Shown: one piece after another, positions 1 to 5,886 of the stretch
Numbering within the stretch: position 1 is the stretch's first letter
How the letters are laid out: each line of letters begins with the position of its first letter
From: JAQGMJ01 sp036271855
Lineage (GTDB): Bacteria > Pseudomonadota > Gammaproteobacteria > Burkholderiales > JAEUOS01
Assembly (NCBI GenBank): GCA_036271855.1
Contig: DATAZV010000083.1
Location: forward strand, 1 to 7,805
Length of the DNA: 7,805 bases
Direction of reading: 5' to 3'
Made by a program: the position numbers and the translations under genes
Notes under the pieces: model-generated
Databases searched by the model: none
Seen by the model: only the letters and a program-made list of their open reading frames with translations
Told to the model about the DNA's origin: nothing

Positions 1-1046
1 GGCGTGGCCGTTGTAAAGCCCGGCATTTTTTTCACTGCCGTGCCTACCGCCATGAATTCGATCAGGCTGCCGAGCTCGTGGATGTGGGTCTTGATGCCCA
101 CCACCTCGTCGGCACCGATCGCCTTGGCCTCGTCGTGCAGCATCGCCAGCGCATGTTCGCGCGCATCGTAGATCAGGCTGGTGAGGTCGGAAATCTCGCC
201 GCGCACGAAGGACTTGAACAGCGACTTGACGTTGCCCACCACGCCCAGCGAATAGACGGCGGTGGCCAGCACCAGTTTCACCGGGGCGTAGCCCATGGCG
301 GTGAGGTTCCACAGCTCTTCGCAGGTAAGGTCGCTGGTGGCGGGCTTGTCTGCCATGAAGGCCGGCAGGCCGGGGTGATGGGCGGCGGTGCCGGTCATCA
401 GCATTTCGTGCGCGCCCTGGAAGCGCCCCACTTCGGTGACGATGCCCAGCACGCAGTTGGCGCCGGCGCGCCGCGCCTCGCCGGTGACGCGGTCCAGCGC
501 GGCGTGGCGGGTGCGGTTGAAAATGTCGGAGAACTCGCGGATCTCGCCGCGCGCCATGCTCTTCAAGCCCCCCAGCAAACCACCGCCGATGCCCACGGAA
601 TAGGCGACGTTGCCGAAGACGAATTTCTTCGGCGTGTAGCCGGCGTCGATCAGGCAGTACAAGGCCTGGCCGCTGCCGCTGGTGGTGAAAGTGGGCACGG
701 TGCCGGGCGGATCGCGTACCTCTGCTTTGTGCAGACAGGAAGCGACGGACAGGAATTCGATGTTGCCGGCGAAATGCCTGAGACTGTTGGTGACGCTGGT
801 GATGCCGACGCCGCCGTGGCGCGTCGCTTCGTCCACCATGCGCTTGTAGCTCTCGCGCCGGCCGTCGGCGATGATCTCGGTGATCTGCGTCACTTCGCCG
901 CCGAAGGCCGACTGGAAGGCGCTGCCGATGCCGCCGAGAAAACCCATCGAGTGCACGCTGTTGCCCAGCACCAGGTCGCCGCCGGCGTAGCCCTTGAGCG
1001 AGAGGCAATACAGTTCGTTGCCGGATAAACCTGTCATCACGGTCAT
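1..1046 (-). CDS. Triple-domain YbjQ/UPF0145 (putative heavy-metal-binding) protein, 3' end cut by window edge
   Basis: The minus strand reads openly from an ATG at 1046 for 348 codons to the left edge without a stop, so the C-terminus is missing. The protein consists of three consecutive copies of one domain of about 105-110 residues: roughly 7-110, 123-225 and 238-341. Each copy opens with a parallel segment (ELYCL..GY, ALYCL..GY, ELWNL..GY) that runs into GNSVHSMG, GNVAYSVG or ATAVYSLG. Each continues through a Gly-Glu turn and a long helix, and ends in a strand such as FMAVGTAV. The third copy is closest to the usual YbjQ pattern (AREHAL, then GADEVVGI, then VGTAV). YbjQ (Pfam PF01906) is normally a single domain of about 105 residues. 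Its heavy-metal binding is a structural inference and not a proven activity. There is no signal peptide or membrane segment, so it is probably cytoplasmic. The ATG at 1046 is chosen because AAGGGG ends 8 bases before it; the in-frame ATG at 1052 would be only 2 bases away. Family is fairly sure; role unknown. Confidence 0.85.
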   Translation of the reverse strand, partial: MTVMTGLSGNELYCLSLKGYAGGDLVLGNSVHSMGFLGGIGSAFQSAFGGEVTQITEIIADGRRESYKRMVDEATRHGGVGITSVTNSLRHFAGNIEFLSVASCLHKAEVRDPPGTVPTFTTSGSGQALYCLIDAGYTPKKFVFGNVAYSVGIGGGLLGGLKSMARGEIREFSDIFNRTRHAALDRVTGEARRAGANCVLGIVTEVGRFQGAHEMLMTGTAAHHPGLPAFMADKPATSDLTCEELWNLTAMGYAPVKLVLATAVYSLGVVGNVKSLFKSFVRGEISDLTSLIYDAREHALAMLHDEAKAIGADEVVGIKTHIHELGSLIEFMAVGTAVKKMPGFTTAT

Positions 1047-1054
1047 GGCCATTT

Positions 1055-1060
1055 CCCCTT
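1055..1060 (-). promoter_or_regulatory. Ribosome binding site deciding the YbjQ-protein start
   Basis: On the minus strand AAGGGG lies 8 bases before the ATG at 1046. Two other in-frame ATG codons compete: 1052 is only 2 bases from the site, and 1037 is 17 bases away. Spacing therefore favours 1046. Confidence 0.6.
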
Positions 1061-1082
1061 TTTGTCGGCACGCGCCACCGGC

Positions 1083-1111
1083 AGTATGGGCGCAGCGCGC
1101 GGCGCCGACAA
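1083..1111 (-). promoter_or_regulatory. Candidate sigma-70 promoter for the YbjQ-domain gene
   Basis: On the minus strand TTGTCG (-35, 1111-1106) and CATACT (-10, 1088-1083) are separated by exactly 17 bases. Each matches the consensus at 4 of 6 positions. Transcription would begin near 1076, leaving a leader of about 30 bases that contains the AAGGGG site. It lies between the upstream gene's hairpin (1171-1190) and the ATG, as expected for an independent unit. This is inferred from sequence pattern only. Confidence 0.45.
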
Positions 1112-1170
1112 GTGGCCGCACGGCGCGGTGATTGCGCGGCAGCAGGCGAGCCCCGCGCCCGGAAACGACG

Positions 1171-1190
1171 CGGGCCGCTTGCGCGGCCCG
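1171..1190 (-). terminator. Hairpin with GCAA tetraloop, probable weak terminator of the acidic-protein gene
   Basis: CGGGCCGC (1171-1178) and GCGGCCCG (1183-1190) form a perfect 8-bp stem around a 4-base loop. In the minus-strand transcript the loop is GCAA, a stable GNRA type. It starts 28 bases past the stop of the gene ending at 1219. The bases after the stem on the minus strand (CGTCGTTTCC) contain only a short T run, so it is weaker than the terminator at 1874-1902. It could also be a 3'-end stabilising hairpin. Confidence 0.5.
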
Positions 1191-1218
1191 TCCTTAACCC
1201 CGTGCGCCGGCGGCGCCG

Positions 1219-1710
1219 CTACATCAGCACCGCCAGGTGAAAGCGCCCGCCATCGGCGGCGGGCAGGTGCAGGCGGGCGATGCAGTCGTCCAGTTCGTCC
1301 AGCAGCAGGCCCTGCTCTTCCTGGTCCAGGTGCAGCTCCAGGCCGTCGGAAAAATCGATTTCTTCGCGCAGCGCCTGCAGGGTGGCGAGGCCGGCGGCGG
1401 CGTCGAACCATTGCATGTCGTCGATGCCGTAGGCGTAGCCGGTTTCGGCGTCGACGGTGCTGACTTCGCCGTCGTCGTCGCCGCCATCGCCAACCCGCGC
1501 ATGTTGCGCCAGGGCGCCGCCGGGGTCGACGTTGTATTCCATGTCGGTGAGGTCGAAAAACGAGGACAGGGGCGCCACCCCGAGGCGCTCGCACAGGAAG
1601 TCGAGGTCGTCGGCCAGCTCATGCATCAGGTTGTGGTCCTCGCTTTCGCGCGTCATTGCGCGGGTCATATCGTGACCTTGCAAGGTGTGCAGCCACAGGG
1701 TCATGCTCAT
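1219..1710 (-). CDS. Hypothetical acidic, lysine-free protein (163 aa)
   Basis: I do not recognise the family. The product is 163 residues and strongly acidic: 36 Asp/Glu against 7 Arg and no Lys. A low-complexity acidic stretch (GDGGDDDGE, about residues 74-82) sits in the middle. Predicted helical segments flank it: about 27-45 (MHELADDLDFLCERLG) and about 107-146 (a Leu-rich, Glu-rich stretch ending LLLDELDDCIARL). There is no signal peptide or membrane helix, so it is probably cytoplasmic and binds a partner through charge, but this is inference. Evidence that it is real: AGGA lies 7 bases before the ATG at 1710, a promoter candidate lies upstream, a hairpin lies downstream, and it fills the gap between two same-strand units. 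The antisense frame over the same bases lacks such signals. It is flanked by the YbjQ-type gene and pckG, and neither suggests a function. Confidence 0.7.
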   Translation of the reverse strand: MSMTLWLHTLQGHDMTRAMTRESEDHNLMHELADDLDFLCERLGVAPLSSFFDLTDMEYNVDPGGALAQHARVGDGGDDDGEVSTVDAETGYAYGIDDMQWFDAAAGLATLQALREEIDFSDGLELHLDQEEQGLLLDELDDCIARLHLPAADGGRFHLAVLM

Positions 1711-1822
1711 TGCGTTGTCCTGGAATGTTGGTTACAGGAGGTTGGTGCCGCGGATTGCCGTGGCCGAAAAGCTTGGCGAAACAATATTTCCATCTTGTGT
1801 GCGCAGACCCGGCGGCAGCGAA

Positions 1823-1850
1823 ATGCTAACAGGGCACCCACGGTAATCAA
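1823..1850 (-). promoter_or_regulatory. Candidate extended -10 promoter for the acidic-protein gene
   Basis: On the minus strand TTGATT (1850-1845) is followed after 16 bases by TAGCAT (1828-1823). The -10 is preceded by TG at 1831-1830, giving an extended -10. It lies just past the pckG terminator (1874-1902) and about 110 bases before the ATG at 1710. That would give an untranslated leader of about 105 bases. This is a pattern match only. Confidence 0.4.
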
Positions 1851-1873
1851 ATGCGGGAAAAGAACCGGAAAAG

Positions 1874-1902
1874 ACCAAGAAAAAGGCCGCTTGCGCGGCC
1901 TT
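1874..1902 (-). terminator. Intrinsic (rho-independent) terminator of pckG
   Basis: In the minus-strand transcript AAGGCCGC (1902-1895) pairs with GCGGCCTT (1890-1883) around a GCAA tetraloop. The stem is followed by TTTTTCTT (the A run at 1880-1884 on the plus strand plus flanking bases). It begins 24 bases past the pckG stop at 1927. Stem, loop and U-tract are all textbook, so the call is strong. The 16-base core is identical to the hairpin at 1171-1190. Confidence 0.9.
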
Positions 1903-1926
1903 CCTCCATTGCAATTTTGATGCCGG

Positions 1927-3753
1927 TCAGGCCGCCAGGCGCTCCTGTAAGGCACGGCGATTGGCCGCAAGTTCCTGGGGCACGAAGCCTTCAAGCTTTT
2001 TGAACAGTTCGTCGTGCATCGCCAGCTCCTGTGTCCAGTCGCTTTGCACGATGGAGGTGACGTTGCTGAACTTGTCGCGGCCGAATTCCAGGCCCTGCCA
2101 GGAGAGGTCGTCGAACTCCGGCACGTAGCCCAGCGCGGTCTTTTGCGCGTGCGCAGTGCCCTGGCAGCGCTCCACCACCCACTTCAGCACGCGCATGTTG
2201 TCGCCGAAGCCGGGCCAGACGAACTTGCCTTCGGCGTTCTTGCGGAACCAGTTGACCTGGAAAATCTTCGGCGGCTTGGAAACAGCCTTGCCCATTTTCA
2301 GCCAGTGCTTGAAGTAGTCGCCCATGTTGTAGCCGACGAAGGCGATCATCGCCATCGGGTCGCGGCGTACCACGCCGGTCTTGCCGGCGATGGCGGCGGT
2401 GGTTTCCGAGCCCAGGGTGGCGGCCTTGTAGACACCATCTTCCCAGTCGAAGGCCTCGGCCACCAGCGGGGTGGTGTCGGAGCGGCGGCCGCCGAACATG
2501 AAGGCCGAGATCGGCACGCCGTTGGGGTCGTCCCACTGCGGGTCGAGCGAGGGGCAGCGGGTGGCGGGCACGGTGAAGCGCGAATTGGCGTGCGCTGCCG
2601 GGCGGCCGCAGCCGGGGGTCCATTCCTTGCCCTGCCAGTCGGTGAGTTTGGCCGGCGGCACATCGGTCATGCCTTCCCACCATACGTCGCCATCGGGCGT
2701 TTCGGCCACGTTGGTGAAAATGGTGTCGGCCTCGATCGCCTTCATGCAGTTCTGGTTGGTGTGATAGTTGGTGCCGGGGGCGACGCCGAAATAACCCGCC
2801 TCCGGGTTGATGGCGTAGAAGCGCCCATCCTTGTTCGGCTTGATCCAGGCGATGTCTTCGCCGATGGTGGTGACCTTCCAGCCTTCGAAGCCGGGCGGCG
2901 GCACCAGCATGGCGAAATTGGTCTTGCCGCAGGCCGAGGGGAAGGCGCCGGTGACGTAGCTCTTCTCGCCCTTCGGGTTGGTGACGCCGAGAATCAGCAT
3001 GTGCTCGGCGAGCCAGCCTTCGTCGCGCGCCATCACCGAGGCGATGCGCAGCGCCAGGCACTTCTTGCCCAAGAGGGCGTTGCCGCCATAGCCGGAGCCG
3101 AAACTCCAGATCTCGCGGGTCTCGGGGTAGTGGACGATCCACTTCTGTTCGTTGTTGCAGGGCCAGCGCACGTCGGCGACCTTGTTGCCGGCGGCGTCCG
3201 CCAGCGGCATGCCGACCGAGTGCATGCAGGGCACGAAGTAGCCGTCTTCCTTGATCACGTCGTACACCGCGCGGCCCATGCGGGTCATGATGCGCATCGA
3301 GACGGCGACGTAGGGCGAATCGGAAAGCTCGACGCCGACCTGCGCGATGTGCGAGCCCAGCGGGCCCATCGAGAACGGCACCACGTACATGGTGCGGCCG
3401 CGCATGCAGCCGTCGAACAGCTTGCCCATGGTGGCGCGCATCTCGACCGGGTCGACCCAGTTGTTCAACGGGCCGGCCTGGTCTTGCGTCTTCGAGCAGA
3501 CGAAGGTGCGCTCTTCGACGCGGGCAACGTCGGCCGGGTCGGACAAGGCGAGGAAGGAATTCGGGCGCTTGGCCTGGTTCAGCTTTTTCATCATGCCGGT
3601 GGCGCACATGGCGGCGCACAGGCGGTCGTATTCTTCCTGGCTGCCGTCGCACCAGTAGATGCTTTCCGGTTTGGCCAGCGCAGCCATCTCGTCGACCCAG
3701 GCTTTCAGCTTGGCGTGTTTGACGTAGGCCGGGGCATTGTTCGATGAGCTCAT
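1927..3753 (-). CDS. pckG: Phosphoenolpyruvate carboxykinase, GTP-dependent
   Basis: The 608-residue product matches the GTP-type PEPCK family (EC 4.1.1.32, usually about 600-620 residues) over its full length. It converts oxaloacetate plus GTP to phosphoenolpyruvate plus CO2, the entry step of gluconeogenesis from citrate-cycle intermediates, in the cytoplasm. Visible signatures are the P-loop with the reactive cysteine (FPSACGKTNF, 271-280, Cys275), the substrate-binding SGYGGNALLGKK (220-231), and FMFGGRR (418-424). The likely Mn ligands are Lys231, His251 and Asp300, by alignment from memory with the vertebrate enzyme (K244, H264, D311). No key residue is missing. It is unrelated in sequence to the ATP-type PckA of E. 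coli. The ATG at 3753 is preceded by GGAG with a short 4-base spacer. It is a single-gene unit ending in a strong terminator. The family call is nearly certain. Confidence 0.97.
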   Translation of the reverse strand: MSSSNNAPAYVKHAKLKAWVDEMAALAKPESIYWCDGSQEEYDRLCAAMCATGMMKKLNQAKRPNSFLALSDPADVARVEERTFVCSKTQDQAGPLNNWVDPVEMRATMGKLFDGCMRGRTMYVVPFSMGPLGSHIAQVGVELSDSPYVAVSMRIMTRMGRAVYDVIKEDGYFVPCMHSVGMPLADAAGNKVADVRWPCNNEQKWIVHYPETREIWSFGSGYGGNALLGKKCLALRIASVMARDEGWLAEHMLILGVTNPKGEKSYVTGAFPSACGKTNFAMLVPPPGFEGWKVTTIGEDIAWIKPNKDGRFYAINPEAGYFGVAPGTNYHTNQNCMKAIEADTIFTNVAETPDGDVWWEGMTDVPPAKLTDWQGKEWTPGCGRPAAHANSRFTVPATRCPSLDPQWDDPNGVPISAFMFGGRRSDTTPLVAEAFDWEDGVYKAATLGSETTAAIAGKTGVVRRDPMAMIAFVGYNMGDYFKHWLKMGKAVSKPPKIFQVNWFRKNAEGKFVWPGFGDNMRVLKWVVERCQGTAHAQKTALGYVPEFDDLSWQGLEFGRDKFSNVTSIVQSDWTQELAMHDELFKKLEGFVPQELAANRRALQERLAA

Positions 3754-4154
3754 TTGTCTCCGATTCCTGACTGATTAAAAAGGCCGCCGGCCGTGCTGTT
3801 CCAGGAGCGAAACTCGCGGTCTGAAAAAACCGCGTCCGCCTCCCGGACTATTAGGGACAACCCGGTACTAAATGGGGCGCAACTCTAGCATGAAAACCCC
3901 CTCGGCGGGATAGTGACGAAACACCGTTTCAGGATGTGAAATCGGCTGCCGTCAGCGAATTTTCGGGCGGCCTGGTGGGCCGCGAGCGCGCCGGGATGCT
4001 GGGTAGGATGCCAGTATAAGAGTGCTGTCCGGACATAGGAGTTCCGGGCGCGCGATGATGCTGCAGCGCGCAAGCCGGCGCGGTTATCATGGCGGCCGCA
4101 CACCCTTATGGGGTGCATCAAGCTGTCACCCATTTTTACCCCGGAAATTCCGCC
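3754..4154. other. Divergent intergenic region between pckG and fghA (401 bases)
   Basis: No gene is supported here. Contents, left to right: the structured pckG leader (3777-3834); an inverted repeat GAAAC-acc-GTTTC (3918-3930); a TATAAG hexamer at 4015-4020 that could be a plus-strand -10 for fghA but lacks a convincing -35; a CCGGA/TCCGG inverted repeat at about 4029-4046; and a CACCC-TTATG-GGGTG hairpin (4101-4115). Both divergent promoters must lie in this region, but I could not place either with confidence. Confidence 0.6.
3777..3834 (-). promoter_or_regulatory. Structured pckG 5' leader with terminator-like element
   Basis: Going toward pckG on the minus strand there are three short hairpins. 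The first is CGCGGT/ACCGCG (3834-3829 with 3820-3815, 8-base loop). The second is GCGA/TCGC (3817-3814 with 3810-3807, 3-base loop), which overlaps an arm of the first so both cannot form together. The third is GGCC-GGC-GGCC (3792-3782), followed directly by TTTTT (3781-3777). This last element looks like a small intrinsic terminator 23 bases before the start codon. The stem is only 4 bp, so attenuation is a possibility and not a firm call. Confidence 0.3.
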
Positions 4155-5024
4155 ATGTCCACGCCCGATCCGCGCCTGCTTTCCGCCCACGCCTGCTTCG
4201 GCGGCGTGCAGTCTTTCCATGCCCACATGTCCACGGTTTGCGACGGCGAAATGCGCTTTGCCGTCTACCTGCCGCCGCAGGCCAGCCGCCACCCGGTGCC
4301 GGTGCTCACGTATCTCGCCGGCCTGACCTGCACCGAAGAAACCTTCATGATCAAGGCCGGCGCCCAGCAGTGGGCGGCGGAGCACGGCGTGATGCTGGTG
4401 GCGCCCGACACCAGCCCGCGCAACACCGGCATCGTCGATGAGACGAAGGATTGGGACTTCGGCGCCGGCGCCGGCTTCTACCTCGATGCCACGCAAGCGC
4501 CGTGGAGCGCGCATTACCGCATGTTCAGCTACGTCACCGACGAGCTGCCCGCGCTGCTGGCGCAACACTTCCCCGGCGACTTCAGCCGCGCCGGCATCTT
4601 CGGCCATTCGATGGGCGGGCACGGCGCGCTGGTCTGCGCCTTGCGCAAGCCCGGGCAATACAAATCGGTTTCCGCTTTCGCGCCGATTGCCGCGCCGACG
4701 CAATGCGCCTGGGGCGAAAAGGCCTTCAGCGGTTATCTCGGGGCGGACCGCGCGGCGTGGGCACAGTACGACGCCTGCGAGCTGATGAAAAAGGCGCATA
4801 CGCCCTACCCCGGCGGCATCCTGGTGGACCAGGGCGAGAGCGACAAGTTTTTGGCCGAGGGGCAGTTGCACCCGGAGCTGTTCGAAGCCGCCTGCGCCCG
4901 CGCGCACCAGCCGCTGGAACTGCGGCGCCATGCCGGCTACGACCATGGCTATTACTTCATCTCGAGTTTCATGCGCGACCACATCGCGTTTCACGCGCGG
5001 CAACTACAGGCGCAGGCCAGCTAG
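4155..5024 (+). CDS. fghA: S-formylglutathione hydrolase
   Basis: This 289-residue alpha/beta-hydrolase hydrolyses S-formylglutathione to formate and glutathione (EC 3.1.2.12), the step after formaldehyde dehydrogenase in glutathione-dependent formaldehyde detoxification, in the cytoplasm. The catalytic triad is visible: Ser152 in GHSMGGHGA (150-158), Asp230 in DQGESDKFL (225-233) and His264 in YDHGYYF (262-268). The oxyanion-hole segment YLAGLTCTEE (53-62) with Cys59 is characteristic of the esterase D/FghA family. The start at 4155 is chosen because the N-terminus then matches the family and the length is close to the usual 280. The frame is open further upstream to an ATG at 4089, adding 22 residues that do not look like the family. 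The Shine-Dalgarno signal is weak (GGAA 10 bases upstream). No glutathione-dependent formaldehyde dehydrogenase gene is next to it. It converges on the downstream GST-family gene with 2 bases between stops. Confidence 0.95.
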   Translation: MSTPDPRLLSAHACFGGVQSFHAHMSTVCDGEMRFAVYLPPQASRHPVPVLTYLAGLTCTEETFMIKAGAQQWAAEHGVMLVAPDTSPRNTGIVDETKDWDFGAGAGFYLDATQAPWSAHYRMFSYVTDELPALLAQHFPGDFSRAGIFGHSMGGHGALVCALRKPGQYKSVSAFAPIAAPTQCAWGEKAFSGYLGADRAAWAQYDACELMKKAHTPYPGGILVDQGESDKFLAEGQLHPELFEAACARAHQPLELRRHAGYDHGYYFISSFMRDHIAFHARQLQAQAS

Positions 5025-5026
5025 AT

Positions 5027-5713
5027 TCAGTCGTAGTGCGGCACCGTGTTCGCCAGGCTGCCGTACTGGCGGATCATCCGGCTGCGCCAGGCGTAGATCG
5101 GGTCGTTGTCGTCGAGGAACTTGAACGGGCTGGCGCAGCGCGCCCATTGAAACGCGCCGAATACGATGTAATCGGCGTAGGCCGGGGCCTTGCCGCAGAT
5201 GAAGGGCTGGGTGCGCACCAGTTCGCGGATCATCGTCAGCACGCGCTTCAGATTAAGCTCGTTGGACTCGCGATCCAGGTGCATTTCCTCGATGGTCTTG
5301 CCGTAGCGCGCTTCGCGCGACGTGCGGAAATATTCCTGGTCGGCCGCATCGAGGTTGTCGTAGAGGTCCTTGATGATGCAGCGCGCCAGTATCGGCTGCA
5401 GCTGGGTATCGGTCCACAGGCTGACGAAGCGGGTGCCGCCGCCCATCAGCAGCGAGCGCTCCTGGTAATAGTTCTCGTCGATGTACTTGGCGATGCTCCA
5501 GGAATCGGCGACCACTTCGCCGAAGTCGACCAGGATGGGCACCAGCTTTTGCCCGGAGAAGGCGATCTTTTCCTTCTCGGTATAGCGCACCGGCTCAAAG
5601 TGGCATTCCAGGCCCTTGTGGGCCAGCGCCATGCGTACGCGCCAGCAAAACGGCGACATGCGCCGGTCTTCGCGGCCCACCAGTTCGTAGAGGATGCGGT
5701 CGTGCCCGGCCAT
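5027..5713 (-). CDS. Glutathione S-transferase family protein (LigE/etherase-like N-terminus)
   Basis: The 228-residue product has the two-domain GST layout. The thioredoxin-fold N-terminal domain spans about residues 5-85. It starts with the beta strand RILYELVG, then SPFCWRVRMAL (20-30) with Ser20 as the likely thiol-activating residue. It also has the cis-proline segment KLVPIL (56-61) and the gamma-glutamyl-binding ADSWSIAKYI (69-78). An all-helical C-terminal domain spans about 95-220. The S-P-x-x-W-R pattern recalls bacterial etherase-like (LigE type) and fungal-type GSTs, but the substrate cannot be read from sequence. It is cytoplasmic and uses glutathione. The ATG at 5713 is preferred because it puts the first strand at the usual distance from the N-terminus; a GTG at 5755 would add 14 residues. 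Neither start has a clear ribosome site. The neighbour fghA, also a glutathione enzyme, converges on it. Confidence 0.88.
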   Translation of the reverse strand: MAGHDRILYELVGREDRRMSPFCWRVRMALAHKGLECHFEPVRYTEKEKIAFSGQKLVPILVDFGEVVADSWSIAKYIDENYYQERSLLMGGGTRFVSLWTDTQLQPILARCIIKDLYDNLDAADQEYFRTSREARYGKTIEEMHLDRESNELNLKRVLTMIRELVRTQPFICGKAPAYADYIVFGAFQWARCASPFKFLDDNDPIYAWRSRMIRQYGSLANTVPHYD

Positions 5714-5793
5714 GGTCAGAAGGCTTATGTTTGAACAATATGACGCGGCGATCACCGCATCGGCGCTGCGCCCCCCGGCGCATTACGTTTCAG

Positions 5794-5823
5794 TGTATAG
5801 CAGGCCGCGCCGCCGGTGAACAA
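5794..5823 (-). promoter_or_regulatory. Extended -10 promoter for the GST-family gene
   Basis: On the minus strand TTGTTC (-35, 5823-5818) and TATACA (-10, 5799-5794) are 18 bases apart. TG stands one base before the -10 (5802-5801), giving the extended form TGCTATACA. Transcription would start near 5787, leaving a leader of about 74 bases to the ATG at 5713. This is the best-looking promoter in the window. Confidence 0.6.
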
Positions 5824-5827
5824 TGAT

Positions 5828-5859
5828 CGCGCGCAAAATGATACAAAAATTTGCGCGCG
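5828..5859. repeat. Perfect 10-bp inverted repeat between tam and the GST gene
   Basis: CGCGCGCAAA (5828-5837) is repeated inverted as TTTGCGCGCG (5850-5859) around a 12-base A-rich centre. It lies 28 bases past the tam stop and ends 5 bases upstream of the -35 box of the GST promoter. It could be a transcript-ending hairpin for tam, although the T run on that strand falls inside the loop and not after the stem. It could instead be a protein-binding site next to the promoter. The sequence does not decide between these. Confidence 0.55.
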
Positions 5860-5886
5860 CAGGCCCGGCGTTTCACCCACCAAACC

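Noticed and set aside
78..1028. Plus-strand open frame of 316 codons
   Set aside because: It lies opposite the YbjQ-domain gene, has a His/Gly/Ala-rich composition typical of an antisense shadow in GC-rich DNA, and has no recognisable domain. The minus strand gives three clear domain copies.
1237..1920. Plus-strand open frame of 227 codons
   Set aside because: It covers the acidic-protein gene and both its promoter candidate and the pckG terminator. The minus-strand frame has the better ribosome site, promoter and 3' hairpin.
1707..1994. Minus-strand open frames of 95 and 60 codons between pckG and the acidic-protein gene
   Set aside because: They overlap the pckG 3' end and/or run through its intrinsic terminator, and have no ribosome site. 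I see no sign of a real small gene.
1991..3652. Second minus-strand frame of 553 codons within pckG
   Set aside because: It is an Arg-rich out-of-frame shadow of pckG with no motif. It arises from the strong third-position GC bias.
2014..3747. Plus-strand open frame of 577 codons opposite pckG
   Set aside because: A long antisense frame is common opposite highly expressed GC-rich genes. Its product is low-complexity His/Gly/Val/Ala sequence with no motif, while the minus strand encodes a full-length PEPCK.
4015..4020. TATAAG as the fghA -10 box
   Set aside because: No acceptable -35 hexamer lies 16-18 bases upstream and there is no TG extension, so it is mentioned only as a possible element of the intergenic region.
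3885..5003. Minus-strand open frame of 372 codons
   Set aside because: It is antisense to fghA, which has an intact catalytic triad, and extends into the intergenic region without a ribosome site or domain.
4451..5734. Plus-strand open frame of 427 codons
   Set aside because: It runs across the end of fghA and the whole of the oppositely oriented GST gene, and its composition is that of a shadow frame.
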